From: Azolla pinnata
Lineage: Eukaryota > Streptophyta > Polypodiopsida > Salviniales > Salviniaceae
Reading direction: 5' to 3'
Length of the DNA: 32,781 nt
NCBI GenBank assembly: GCA_037176905.1
Contig: JBBBWG010027612.1
Span: 1-32,781, forward strand
Made by a program: the position numbers and the translations under genes. Under the pieces are notes generated by a model. That model made no database searches. It was not told where the DNA came from and worked only from the letters and a program-made list of their open reading frames with translations. Shown piece by piece: positions 21,681 through 32,400 of this stretch. The stretch's first letter is position 1; the number at the start of each line of letters is the position of its first letter.

Positions 21681-22240
21681 TCCTAAAACCCTAAAACCCT
21701 AAAACCCTAAAACTCTAACCCTAAAAAACCCTAACCCTAAACCCCTAAAACTCTAACCCTAAAAAACCCTAACCCTAAACCCCTAAACTCTAACCCTAGC
21801 CCTAACCCCCTAGCCCTAAAACCCTAAAAAAAATCTATGTACTGAAAACCCTAAACCCCTCAAAACAACATATGTAATGACAACCCTAAAACCCTAACCC
21901 TAAGCCTAACACTAGAACCTAACCCTAACAGCCTAACCCTAACCCTAACCCTAACCCCCTAGCCCTAAAACCCTAAAAAAAATCTATGTACTGAAAACCC
22001 TAAACCCCTCAAAACAACATATGTAATGACAACCCTAAAACCCTAACCCTAAAACCCGAACCCTAACCCTAGCCCTAAAACCCTAAAACAAATCTATGTA
22101 CTGAAAACCCTAAACCCCTCAAACAAATATATGTACTAAAAACCCCAAAACCCTAACCCTAAAACCCTAAAACAAATCTATGTACTGAAAACCCTAAAAC
22201 ACATATATGTGTTGAAAACCCTAAACCCCTCAAACAAATA
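21681..22240. repeat. Telomere-like CCCTAA/CCCTAAA block with a 147-bp internal repeat
   Basis: C-rich on the + strand. A spacer unit beginning AAATCTATGTACTGAAAACC and passing through CAAAACAACATATGTAATGAC occurs at about 21831 and 21978, 147 bp apart. Diverged copies follow near 22088 and 22177. The block therefore grew by unequal duplication of telomere-like DNA mixed with unique spacer. It is on the upstream side of the VAD1-like gene and carries many AAACCCTAA telo-box words. Confidence 0.85.
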
Positions 22241-23860
22241 CATGTCAAACAAATTTCAATTCTAAAACTCAGGGGGCCAGAGACACGAAAGACATTTACA
22301 TTCTCCTTCATATTTCTCGCCCTGCGCTTCAAAATTGAAATATTTTTGGTCCGTATGATAGCCTATTTCGCTAGTTTTCACAAGTATTTGAACTCGAACA
22401 TCTGATATCATACAACAAAGTATGAGCTTTTTTTATGTAGGTGGTCACTCTTCTCTATCCCTCCCTCATCTGTGTCATCGCACTCTCTCTATTTGCACTT
22501 GGTGCTTTTGTTATCATCAAATTAACAATTGAGCTAACAAGTGCTATTAGAGACAAAGGAATAAGAACAGTTCTCAAGCCAATAAGTGGTGTTAAAAGCA
22601 AATCTAGTGAGTTCATGTGATAAATCCTAAAAGAAGAAGAAAAACAACACATGGTGAGATTGCAAATAGAAGAATATTCCAGGATGGCTGATCAGAGCTG
22701 AGAACCAACACATTCTCTTTGCAAATTGCCAAGAATGCCAATTCCAAATTCAAATCAATAATTTGCTTGGCAAGATTCCACCCATGCATGCATGATTTCA
22801 AACTTATAAGTCACAAATAACATCATCATTTGAAGATGTTAGTAGCAATCAACTAGGGTGGTTCATAAAGAAGACTCGATGCATTTTGCAATCCGGAACC
22901 ATCTCAAAGAATTGATACAGTGGACTATCAAGATCTTAATGAACGTGATATGACTCTACGCATCTCACGGTGACAATATAATCTCCGATCAACGACTATG
23001 GTGCATCAGGCACAAAACCTCCTCAATAAGCTTATTACAAAGAGCTCTCATCAATGTTTCCACCTCGACAAGGGTGGGTGAACAGAGAGAGTATCATGAA
23101 TACCAATATAAAATGATGGACATGTAAATTTGAACCTACAACTATGTAGACTCGAAATTGATCTATTAAGTCATCTTACTTCAACCAATATTATATTTTA
23201 ATACTTGATAATATTTAAAAGTATAGACATATTAATGTTAAAAACGACTTCCAACATCTATTAACATCGCAAGCTACCAAGTGGCAATCATGCATGTAAG
23301 CCAATGGCAACCATGCATGATAGCCCATGGCGAGCATGCATGAGCCTAGAACTGTATAAAAACCGAACTAGTCTTAGTATTGAACCATTCTGGTTCAAAC
23401 TATCAAAGTCGAAACTCGTCGACAACAATGGACTTAGAAGACACGAATACGATAAAAAGAAAATCATATAAGAACAAGAAGACAAAACATGTATTACTAG
23501 GCGAATACATAGGAAAAACATGACATGCATGTTTGTGAACTTTTACAATGATTACGAAAATATGGACTATATGCAGAGTTTGAGAAATATACCTTTGATC
23601 AAAGCCATGTTTAATTCTTAAGGTACGTGATTTCACAACAAGACATATCTATGGTACGTCACACACACACACACATAGTAAATTCGATCCCAGGTATAAA
23701 AAGTTTGATGTATGATGGAGAATAAGGTTCCTTTCGATGACCGAATTCGCTTCCAAGAAGGCTCTCCCTATTCATTTGCCATCAATCAATCAATCAATCA
23801 GATGTCCTTTCCCTAGCCTTTACATGCATAACAAGAACATGATGTTCTACCATGCGATCC
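22241..23860. other. Spacer between VAD1-like and COX5C genes
   Basis: No gene is recognised. A CA run lies at about 23661-23676 and an AATC run at about 23784-23799. On the minus strand, GGTTCAAATTT (23136-23126) with TGACTTAATAGAT upstream (23173-23161), and TGTTCGAGTTCAAAT near 22390-22405, look like decayed B-box ends of tRNA-derived SINEs. The evidence for these is weak. Confidence 0.45.
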
Positions 23861-24085
23861 TAAATTACTAACTTTTGTTAATAAAATACAAGAAGGGAAT
23901 TGATTAGGATCGGTCAGTGGGAAGATATCAGGACTAAAATTAATAAGCCTTACACTAACAAAATTGATCGGGTGTTAATTTTGAGCGGAAGATAGGAATT
24001 TGTAATTTCTGATTTCAGCAGGTGTAAAAATATTATTGACAGTTTCCGGCACGCGGTTTCTCGGCATTCTCCCTAAAAATAACTA
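23861..24085 (+). repeat. AT-rich dispersed repeat, copy 2
   Basis: This is similar in word order and orientation to 2050-2250: ACTAACTTTTGTTAAT, GATTAGGATC, AGTGGGAAGAT, ACTAACAAAATTGAT, GTGTTAATTTT, GGAAGATAGG and a TTCTCCC end. It lies about 350 bp before the COX5C start codon, whereas the first copy lies about 600 bp before the PR-10-like start codon. Confidence 0.6.
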
Positions 24086-24277
24086 AAAAAACTACAGTCT
24101 CTAAGACAGAGGATTGACACACCTCTATGGTTACAAATTGGATCAAATCTACAAGAACATTGTGAAGGGCAAAAGCCAGTGTGACACAGGACACATTTGC
24201 ATTCAGATCCTTTTTTTTGGCTGTTTTGTCCGGACAAGTGTGAAACCGGACATATTTGTAATTATTAAAAACCAGAG

Positions 24278-24360
24278 GACCAGAAGCAGAAGACGAAGAC
24301 GAAGAAGAAGACGAAAGACGACGAAGACGAAGAGAAGAAGAAGAAGAAGAAGAAGAGCTA
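24278..24360 (+). repeat. GAA/GAC tract before COX5C
   Basis: A purine-rich run of GAAGAC, GAC and GAA units ends about 75 bp before the start codon at 24433 and probably lies in the 5' UTR. It explains the long arginine/glutamate and serine/leucine open frames on the two strands here, which are not genes. Confidence 0.75.
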
Positions 24361-24432
24361 CGCAGACGACGACGCAGACGCAGACAGACACAGAGGAACC
24401 GAGAGAACGCGTGGGGTGCTGCTGCCGCTGCC

Positions 24433-26144
24433 ATGGGGATCCCCTCTCACGCCGCTGCTGTTGCTACCAAGAGCGGTGCTCCTAGCGTCGTCAAGGAGAT
24501 CGTCTACGGCCTCGCCGCCGGAATCGTTGGTCGGTGCCTTTCTTTCCAATCCTTCCTTCCGACTCTCCTGTTTCCTTTTTGGTTTTCGCCTTTTGCTTCG
24601 CCTGCTGCATCTCCCCTCCCCCCGTTTCCATTCTGCTGGAGGCTGGCCTCTCTCGTCGTTCTGTTATGTGATCTGATGCGAATCCGGTGTTGGTAAGGCT
24701 GAGTTAGCCTCGCGGAGGAAGGCATGGATTCAGATTGTGACGAGGATGATTTATTAGCCTCCTCGGCAGACGCATGAAGTGATCATGTTTTATTTGCCTT
24801 CGCAGCAGACAACTGAAGTGATGATGATGTTTTTGTTGTCGCTGCTGTACTAGTCTTCTCAAGAGGTCATTCACATGATGATATGTAGCCACCTTAACTG
24901 TTACTTAGAAGTAAAGTGGTGTAAATGATGAGGGTTCTGCTTTTGGAACAGCCTTCTGAAGAGATCACCAAAATGATGATGATGATGTGATAGCCTCCTC
25001 AACGGATCAGTTTGACTGATGATGATGGTGATTATTTGTTGGCTTTGGAGAAGCACAGTCACATGTTATGTAGAGAGAGGCATATATGAGAATATGACAT
25101 AGAGGGGTCTGATGCATGATGATGATTACGATGGTAATCATGGTAATCATATGTCAACCGCCTCAGAAACACACTAACATTTTATATATGGAGAGGTCTG
25201 ATTATGATGATGATTACGATGGCAATGATGGTTACCATGTGTCAGCTGCCTCAAAAGCACAGTAACATGTGATATATGAAGATAGGCATGCATGAAAACA
25301 TGCGAAAACTAGTTTTTTTTGGTAACTGTAGACCCAGTTTTCACGAATTAATGCATGAATCTAGGTATGAAAATGAAAGATTATAGAGCTTGTTTATCAA
25401 TATCTTTTCCCTCAGGTGCTATGCCCATACAATCGAGAAAAATGGAGAATTTTTCCGAATAGAAACTAATAGAGCCAATTGTCATAATCATCTCCCTCAG
25501 ACACCGTGCATATAGCCAACAAAAAGAAAAAATTTGGTTTAAAGTAGCAGTAATTATGAAGGAATGCAAATAGAAACTGCCATATTTATACTTTGATGTA
25601 GAATGTTGCATAGATCAGTATAATATATAGGTACTTGAATTTGGTTTTCTGTGTAGGCTAGCAAATTGAGTCCATGAACTTAGATTTTGGCACAAACAGG
25701 GAAAGGATAGGTGATATCCTCTCCTAAGAAGAAATTTTTTACGTTAGCCGAAATCCTGGTGGCGAAATGTTAATAGTAGCTAACCATTATATTGATGAGT
25801 AAATGTTGTTTTTTGCATAGATTAGCAACTTGAGTTTGTATGATACTAGAGTTTGGGACAGACAGTGAAAGGATAGCCAGCATATTTTCCTTCCAGATGA
25901 ATTATTCTTTTCTAGTCGATTGTGTTTGTCTCTTTGATAATGCATTGTTGCATCTTACATCACGATTTCTGTTTTTAGTACTTATTTATATTCAAATGCA
26001 GTGAAGTTTTCTTTTTTCTTAACCTTGAAACCTTTCATAGGGGGTGCATTGTGGAAGATTCACCACTTGAATGAGAGGCGGAAGACCGAAGAGTTCTATG
26101 CCATGTTGGAGAAAGGCGAAATTACAGTTGTGGTGGAAGAGTAA
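24433..26144 (+). CDS. COX5C: Cytochrome c oxidase subunit 5c
   Basis: Exons 24433-24529 and 26041-26144 join to a 66-residue protein, close to the usual 63-64. The donor is GTTG|GTCGGT and the acceptor TTTCATAG|GGGG. The joined sequence has the family order: a short polar start, PSVVKEIVYGLAAGIVGGAL as the single inner-membrane segment (about 18-37), WKIHHLNERRKTEEFYAMLE, and the acidic end KGEITVVVEE. It is a small nuclear-encoded subunit of mitochondrial complex IV. The start at 24433 is the first ATG giving this frame and is in a good context (GCCATGG). Studied plant COX5C genes carry an intron in the 5' leader; here a 1.5-kb intron splits the membrane segment at codon 33. The donor is weak after the GT. 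Confidence 0.93.
24700..25300 (+). repeat. Diverged GATGATG-rich tandem repeats in the COX5C intron
   Basis: The word GATGATGAT with TAGCCTCCTC or CCGCCTCAG-type partners recurs every 60-100 bp. The clearest pair is GATGATTACGATGG at about 25121 and 25213, each followed by a CCTCA(A/G)AA(A/G)CAC segment. The copies are old and uneven. No coding potential is seen. Confidence 0.65.
25640..25915 (+). repeat. Two-copy ~165-bp direct repeat in the COX5C intron
   Basis: The segment TAG(G/A)(C/T)TAGCAA(A/C)TTGAGT, then GGGAAAGGATAG or GTGAAAGGATAG, appears near 25657 and again near 25822. The copies are diverged. It is intronic. Confidence 0.55.
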
Positions 26145-26331
26145 AATGGTGAATTAATCATCATCACTTTTATTTGGTGTCTTTTCAGTCCATCAGAAAC
26201 TAAATTAGAACTCCCAAACCAAACCATTTTGAAAGATACTTTTATTTTGCCAAAATAACTGCCTGGGTGTTAGGTTTTGGAGATGCTAATATTATCAACA
26301 CTTCTCCCCTTCTTTTCGTTATATTTTGAAC

Positions 26332-26337
26332 AATAAA
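26332..26337 (+). terminator. Probable COX5C polyadenylation signal
   Basis: A canonical AATAAA lies about 190 bp after the stop codon and is followed by a TGTGTATTTTTGTT stretch, the usual plant arrangement. Confidence 0.55.
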
Positions 26338-27884
26338 ATGTGTATTTTTGTTCACTTTCCAATGAGTTGAATGGTTCATGGAACATTCGGAAACTAGCCA
26401 CGCTTTGCCATGTTATTTGTATGTATGTATATGCGTTTAGATCTATATTTATGAAAATTCCTATTACAAACATACATACAGAGGAAACACTCCTGAGTTT
26501 TGCTTTATTTCTTTGGTTTACTAAAACTGCTTCAGAACCTGTTTGACAAAAGTTTATTTAGGCATACCCAAAATTTCAAGCACCTACATTTCAGGGAAAA
26601 CACCCTCAATTTTGTCGCTATTTCTTTGGCTTACACAAAACTGCTTGACAGCAAAAGGGCTCTGGTTAACTGTCACCCTAGGGTTATGGATAGCGAGACT
26701 TGGATTCAGTAATATATAATATTTTTGAATTGTTAGTGAAAGCAATGCAGTGATCATTGCATATATTTTGACCCTGACTAATGATACGAGATTTACTTTG
26801 CAAGAAAGAAGAATGATCAGTTCTCTTTTCATATTCACAATAATGTTGATAGTATCTATTGTGAAAATTACAGAGACCCTTATTGTCCTTGGATGAGGAA
26901 TTCTGAATAACCATTTGGTTGTAAGGTACTTCCATTTTGGGTATGAATGTTTTAAAGAGGATTAAAGGGAGTTCTTTTCCTCTTTTCCATTTAGCTACGA
27001 GAACAAGATTACAAAATCTATCTACAGTAGTTTGTGATGAAACAAGGCTACGTGCTACTTGATTGTCAGCAAATATTACTGTCACCTTTCCGTTTGTGTA
27101 GTACTATTTTTTTTGTGCAGTCATTAGACTGTAATTTCAGACAGAAAGGTATTCTCCTAATGTTGTGGATAGCTTGACATCGATTAAATCATATACAGTA
27201 AGTCTATTGGTATGAACCTCCAAGGCATTTGCCTTCTTTTTGTTGTTAAGGCTGATAGTATGAGTTTTATCTCCTTCTATTTGGGGATCTATATAACCAA
27301 GCTTTCAAAGTCCTCTCAAATCAAGACGTGATGATTTTGATTCTTCTCCAATGTTTAAAGAAGTCCATTTTTTAACATGTCAAATGGCAATAGTGAATGG
27401 GAGAAGTGCTAAAGGGCGTTGTTTCAGGCGTTCCTATATGTGTGATCATATATGTATTGATTCTCTTAGTGATGGAGTTATCGAGTGGAATAAACTTGTG
27501 GCAATAAGATCTTGTTGGCATTATTGTACTTGAAGTGCTAGTCTATTTTAGATCTACTTCCAACAATCTACTACATAGAGTATTAAAAGGCTATAATCAT
27601 GTTATTCATAGGAAAAGATGCAAGAATTTGTTGCTTGCTATGTAATTAATGTATGTAACAGTGGTTGATCATCCGCATGATCGCTTGCTCCAAATTGTGC
27701 GCAATATGCATATTGTGGAGATGAGCTGATACTCGATAAATTATAGACATGTTCTAGGATCACGACAATAACATAATAATACAAAAAACCTTTGTTATCG
27801 TAGCTACTTTAATGGTTCCAAAGGTGTTATAACACTAAATAACATAGATCTAACTCGTTTGCGGACAAAGTTCTCACACAACAC
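26338..27884. other. Spacer between COX5C and the tandem repeats, no gene recognised
   Basis: A two-copy direct repeat about 113 bp apart is visible: GAGGAAACACTCCTGAGTTTT and CTTTATTTCTTTGG at about 26481-26517, matched by AGGGAAAACACCCTCAATTTT and GCTATTTCTTTGG at about 26592-26628. Minus-strand open frames of 84 and 133 codons at 26584-27085 have no domain that I know. Confidence 0.5.
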
Positions 27885-28550
27885 GATTGTGAAAAACTTG
27901 TTGAAATTGACCTCCCACGTATTGGCTGAGGTACTTTGAAAAGCCCATAAAAATAAGGAATTGATCATCAAGCTCCAAAATTATGCCACATAGGAATCAG
28001 AACTCTCCTCCTCTAACGTTCTCTTATGGGCGAACCTGAATCATGGCGTAATATTATGAAAAACTTGTTGAAACTTGAAATTGACTTCCCTTTATCCTAC
28101 ATTGGTTGAGATGCTTCAAAAAGCCCATCAAATAAGGAGCTGAAATTGTCAGGCTCCACATAAGAATCATACCACATAAGAATCAGAACTCTCCGCTTTG
28201 ACATTCTCTTATCGACGAATTTGAATCATGGCGATGATATTATGAAAATCTTGTTGAAATCAACTTCCCTGTATCCTACATATTGGTTAAGATACTTCAA
28301 CAAACACATCAAATAAGAAACAGATTGTCAAGCTCCAACTCTTCTCTGACATTCTCTTGTGGGTGACTCTGAATCATGCGATGATATTATGAAAAACTTA
28401 TTGAAATCGATTTCCCTTTGTTGGCTGAGATACCGCAAAAAGCCCATCAAAATATGAAAACCGATCGTCAAGCTCCAAAGTAGAATCGTAACTCTCCTCT
28501 CTCAAATTCTTTTATGGGCGAATCCGAAGTACGGTCATGATTTGAACAGG
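27885..28550 (+). repeat. Four-copy tandem repeat, 150-185 bp units
   Basis: Units start near 27885, 28051, 28236 and 28383. Each has in order ATTATGAAAAACTTGTTGAAA, a TTGG(C/T)TGAGAT(A/G)CTT segment, AAGCCCATCAAA, TTGTCAAGCTCCA, a GAACTCTCC segment, ATTCTCTTATGGGCGA and GAATCATGGCG. Copies differ by substitutions and indels. The CCTACATTGGTTGAGA word recalls a motif frequent in plant retroelement ends, but no element could be delimited. It ends about 30 bp before the telo-box-like AGGGTTTAGGGTTTGG at 28589. Confidence 0.8.
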
Positions 28551-28634
28551 ATCGATCAACGAGTTGAACTGGAAATGAAAAAGCAAAAGGGTTTAGGGTT
28601 TGGAGGATGGAAAATGCACAAGGGTCTAAGCAAG

Positions 28635-29400
28635 AAAGCATAAAAGCAGAGAAAGCAAGAGAATGGAACAAGGAAAGCAGAAAAGCAGAGAAAGCAAGAA
28701 AATGCAACAAGGAAAGCAGAAAAGCAGAGTAAGCAAGAAAATGCAACAAGGAAAGCAGAAAAGCAGTGAAAGCAAGAAAAATGCAACAAGGAAAGCAGAA
28801 AAGCAGAGAAAGCAAGAAAAGGCAACAAGGAAAGCAGAAAAGCAGAGAAAGCAAGAAAATGGAACAAGGAAAGCAAAAAAGCAGAGAAAGCAAGAAAATT
28901 GCAAGCAGAAAATTGCAGAAAAGCAGAGAAAGCAAGAAAATTGCAAGCAGAAAATTGCAACAAGGAAAGCAGAAAAGCAGAGAAAGCAAGAAAATTGCAA
29001 GCAGAAAAGCAGAAAAGCAGAGAAAAGCAAGAAAATGCAAGAAGGAAAGAAGAAAAGCAGAGAAAGCAAGAAAATTGCAAGCAGAAAAGCAGAAAAGCAC
29101 AGAAAAGCAAGAAAATGCAACAAGGAAAGCAAAAAAGCAGAGAAAGCAAGAAAATGCAAGCAGAAAAGCAGAGAAAAGCAAGAAAATGCAACAAGGAAAG
29201 CAAAAAAGCAGAGAAAGCAAGAAAATGCAAGCAGAAAAGCAGAGAAAAGCAAGAAAATGCAACAAGAAAGCAGAGGAAGCAAGAGAATGCAACAAGGAAA
29301 GCAGAGAAGCAGAGGAAGCAAGAGAATGCAACAAGGAAAGCAGAGAAGCAGAGGAAGCAAGAGGATGCAACAAGGAAAGCAGAAAAGCAGAAAGCATTTT
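28635..29400 (+). repeat. 39-bp purine-rich minisatellite before the Trp-tRNA synthetase start
   Basis: About nineteen units with the landmarks GGAAAGCAGAAAAGCAGAG, AAAGCAAGAAAATGCAACAA. The typical unit is 39 bp, with a variant replacing CAACAAGG by TTGCAAGCAG. Because 39 is a multiple of three and T is rare, all three plus frames and the minus frames stay open, giving Lys/Gln/Arg-rich or Phe/Leu/Cys-rich open frames. Many units carry an ATG. The frame starting at 28766 continues without a stop into the synthetase coding sequence. Confidence 0.9.
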
Positions 29401-29473
29401 GGAGAAGCTGCAAAAGAACAGAGGAAAGCAAACCCACAGAGAGGAAGGAGGTGTTGAATTTCTGGGGCTGGCC

Positions 29474-32400
29474 ATGGCTGGTGAGGATGGAGCTTCTTCT
29501 TCTTCTTCTGCTCCCCTCTTGTCTCCTGCAGAGAACGAGGCTTCTGCTCCAGAAGATGGCCATAGCCAAGAGCAAGGGGAGAAAGAGCAGGTTGTGACTC
29601 CGTGGGAGGTCGCCGGCCAAGATGGGCGAATCGACTATGACAAGCTCATCGTCCAGTTCGGGTGCAAGAAGCTCGAGGAGTCCCTCGTCCATCGCGTCGA
29701 GAGGATCACTGGCAGACCCGCTCACCCTTTCCTTCGCAGAGGTGTCTTCTTTGCGCACAGGTTTGCATCTCCATCTCCATCTCCACCGCTGGTTGTGATT
29801 CGGCAAGGTTCTTGTGGTGCAAAAGGGAGAAAGGCTTTTCTTCCCTCGTGAAAGACTGCTGTTTGTTTTTTTTCTCCTTTTTCATTGAGGCCATGGAGCT
29901 TCTTTTGCAGCTCGATTTCACAGCTTGGATTTCTATGTCTTCTTCGGTTACCATTGTGCATTTTAGCTCTTCCAGCTCTAGAATGTTTCGCCCTTCATCA
30001 GAAGATACTCATAAGACTTGGATTTCCTATGTCCTCTTTGCTTATTATTGGGCACTTTGGTTCTTGTTGCACCTCTCGAGCCCTAGAATGTTTCTTCATT
30101 CTATCACAAGATATTTGCAGGACTTGGATTTCTATGTCTTCTTTGCTTATCATGGGGTATTTTGGTTCTTGTTTCACCTCTCCAGCTCTAGAATGCTTCT
30201 ACATTCACTGGTAGATACTCGGAAGACCTGAATTTCCGAGACTTTGTTCTTTTTCCTTATTCATCCGAAGATTCTAAGATTCCTGTTTTCCTCAGTTTTT
30301 CTGTTCCCCTTTAGTTGTAATATCTACTTGTTTTTCTTCGCTGCAGGGATTTTGAGATGATTCTTGATCAATATGAGAAAGGGAAGAAATTCTATCTCTA
30401 CACTGGCAGAGGGCCGTCTTCCGAATCTCTACATTTGGGGCATCTTGTACCTTTTATGTTCACAAAGTATGTACGTGTCTTACTTATTATGTCTTGTTAT
30501 TCATAGAAAGATTTGAGCTAAGGTGTAGAACAAGGATATTGCTTATATTTGAGACATTGGGCAATGCATATGATAATGTCAGAACTGTGTGGAGGTAATG
30601 GAGTAGAAACATCCCAGGAGGTTATTGTATTTGGGGGCTTTCTTTGTTCAAAAGGAAATTTTTCTAGATTGGAGAGTCCCAAAGCCCTTCAGTTTGAGCA
30701 TGTAAGTAAGGTCTATTTGATCTGAACCTAGCCTCATATCTATAAATTCTAGCAGTAAATTACGAGCATTATTATTACATTTTGATTTAGGACAAGGACA
30801 TTGCTTCTATGTGAATAATTGACGAGTTTAAAGGTAATTTTTCCAGACTGGACTGGTCACCGAGACCCGAAAACATGTATGTACTAGTACATAATTAAGC
30901 TGTCTGATTTGAATCTAGCCGCACATCTATGAATTTCAGCAATAAGTTATGAATGCTATTACATTTTGATTTAGAACAACAACATTGCTTGTATGTCAAC
31001 TATTTTATGGCTTCAAGGAGCTTTTTCAGAATGGACTAGTCACTGAAACGCAAAAACATTGAATTATTGGTACGTAAGTAAGGTCCCTCTGATTTGAATT
31101 TGAACCTTGCTGCTGCTATGGATTTTAGTAGGATGTGGGTTGAGGCTCAACGAGAGGTGATGGATCACAAAAGAAGCTTGATAGAATATTTTCTTGTGAA
31201 CAGATATTAAATTTGGGATGCCTGATTTTCAGGAAAAGCTGTACATTCATGAAACCATAAATGCAAGTGCGGAAAAACCTAACAATGTATCCTTATAAGG
31301 TCCATGCTTTACTCAGAGAATTGAGGTCCTAGCTTCTGTCATAGATCGATCCAAGCCACAAAGGAAAATGTTCTATTGGTTGGGAGGTGTAGGAAAGAAT
31401 ATGTTTTAGACTGTTTCAGGAAAGAATACGTTTGAGGAGACTTTTTCTACATTAAATTATAACCAAATAGAAATGCAGGTATCTCTAGTCTTGAGGGAGC
31501 GTATAGAATGAAAACTGAGCATCTGTTCATTTTCCTGAAACTCGAGGCTAACGAAATTTGTTATTTTGGTAATTTCTTCTAATGCAGTCTCACAAGCTCA
31601 TTATTATTTCTCTATTTCAGGTACTTGCAAGATGTCTTTAAAGTGCCTCTTGTCATTCAGCTCACGGATGATGAGAAATGCATGTGGAAAAATCTTACTG
31701 TGGAAGAAAGTAGAAGGCTTGCTCGTGAAAACGCTAAGGACATAATTGCATGCGGATTTGATATCAATAGGACATTCATTTTTTGTGACTTTGATTATGT
31801 TGGAGGGTAGGCGACTATTCGATGATTTCAGCCCAAATAAATGTTTCGAGAGTATTTTTTTTACAGTGGACCTTTTTGTTCAGGAGTTTTTACCAAAATA
31901 TAGTGAGGATTGCCAAGTGTGTTACCGTCAATCAGGTCAGGAGTTCATTTAATTTATTGTGCTACTGCTTGTAGACTTGAAAGATCAAATTTTCAATGTC
32001 ACATCTTTCTGGAATTTGTCATATTTCTAGTCATTTATCATGATTCGGACCCGGAAACATGCTTTACATAAGGTTTATGATTGATTTGCACGGAGAGCTT
32101 AGGATAGCAGTTCTGATGCTGGCATGACTTTATATGAATGTTTATATATAACCTTTGCTTACAAATGGGTCATGACTACTTGATCATCTTCATAAATTTT
32201 AAGCTCTTTTCGTAACTTATGCATACTCTATGCTATAATCTTTGCTATAACTTATACGAATGTTTATATATAACTTTGCTTACAAATGGCTCATGACTAC
32301 TTGATCATCTTCATAATTTTTAAGCTCTTTTCGTAACTTATGCATACTTTATGCTATTTTGATTGTAGGCAAGGGGGATATTTGGATTTACAGGTGAGGA

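Noticed and set aside
24033-24485. Overlapping Arg-rich and Ser-rich frames on both strands before COX5C
   Set aside because: They are products of the GAA/GAC tract, with no known domain.
28468-29806. Long minus-strand open frames (335, 416 and 244 codons) rich in Phe, Leu and Cys
   Set aside because: They are the reverse reading of the 39-bp purine-rich minisatellite. The repeat is stop-free in all frames and the products have no domain.
29662-30231. Plus-strand 189-codon open frame
   Set aside because: It overlaps synthetase exon 1 in another frame and then runs through a repeated intron.
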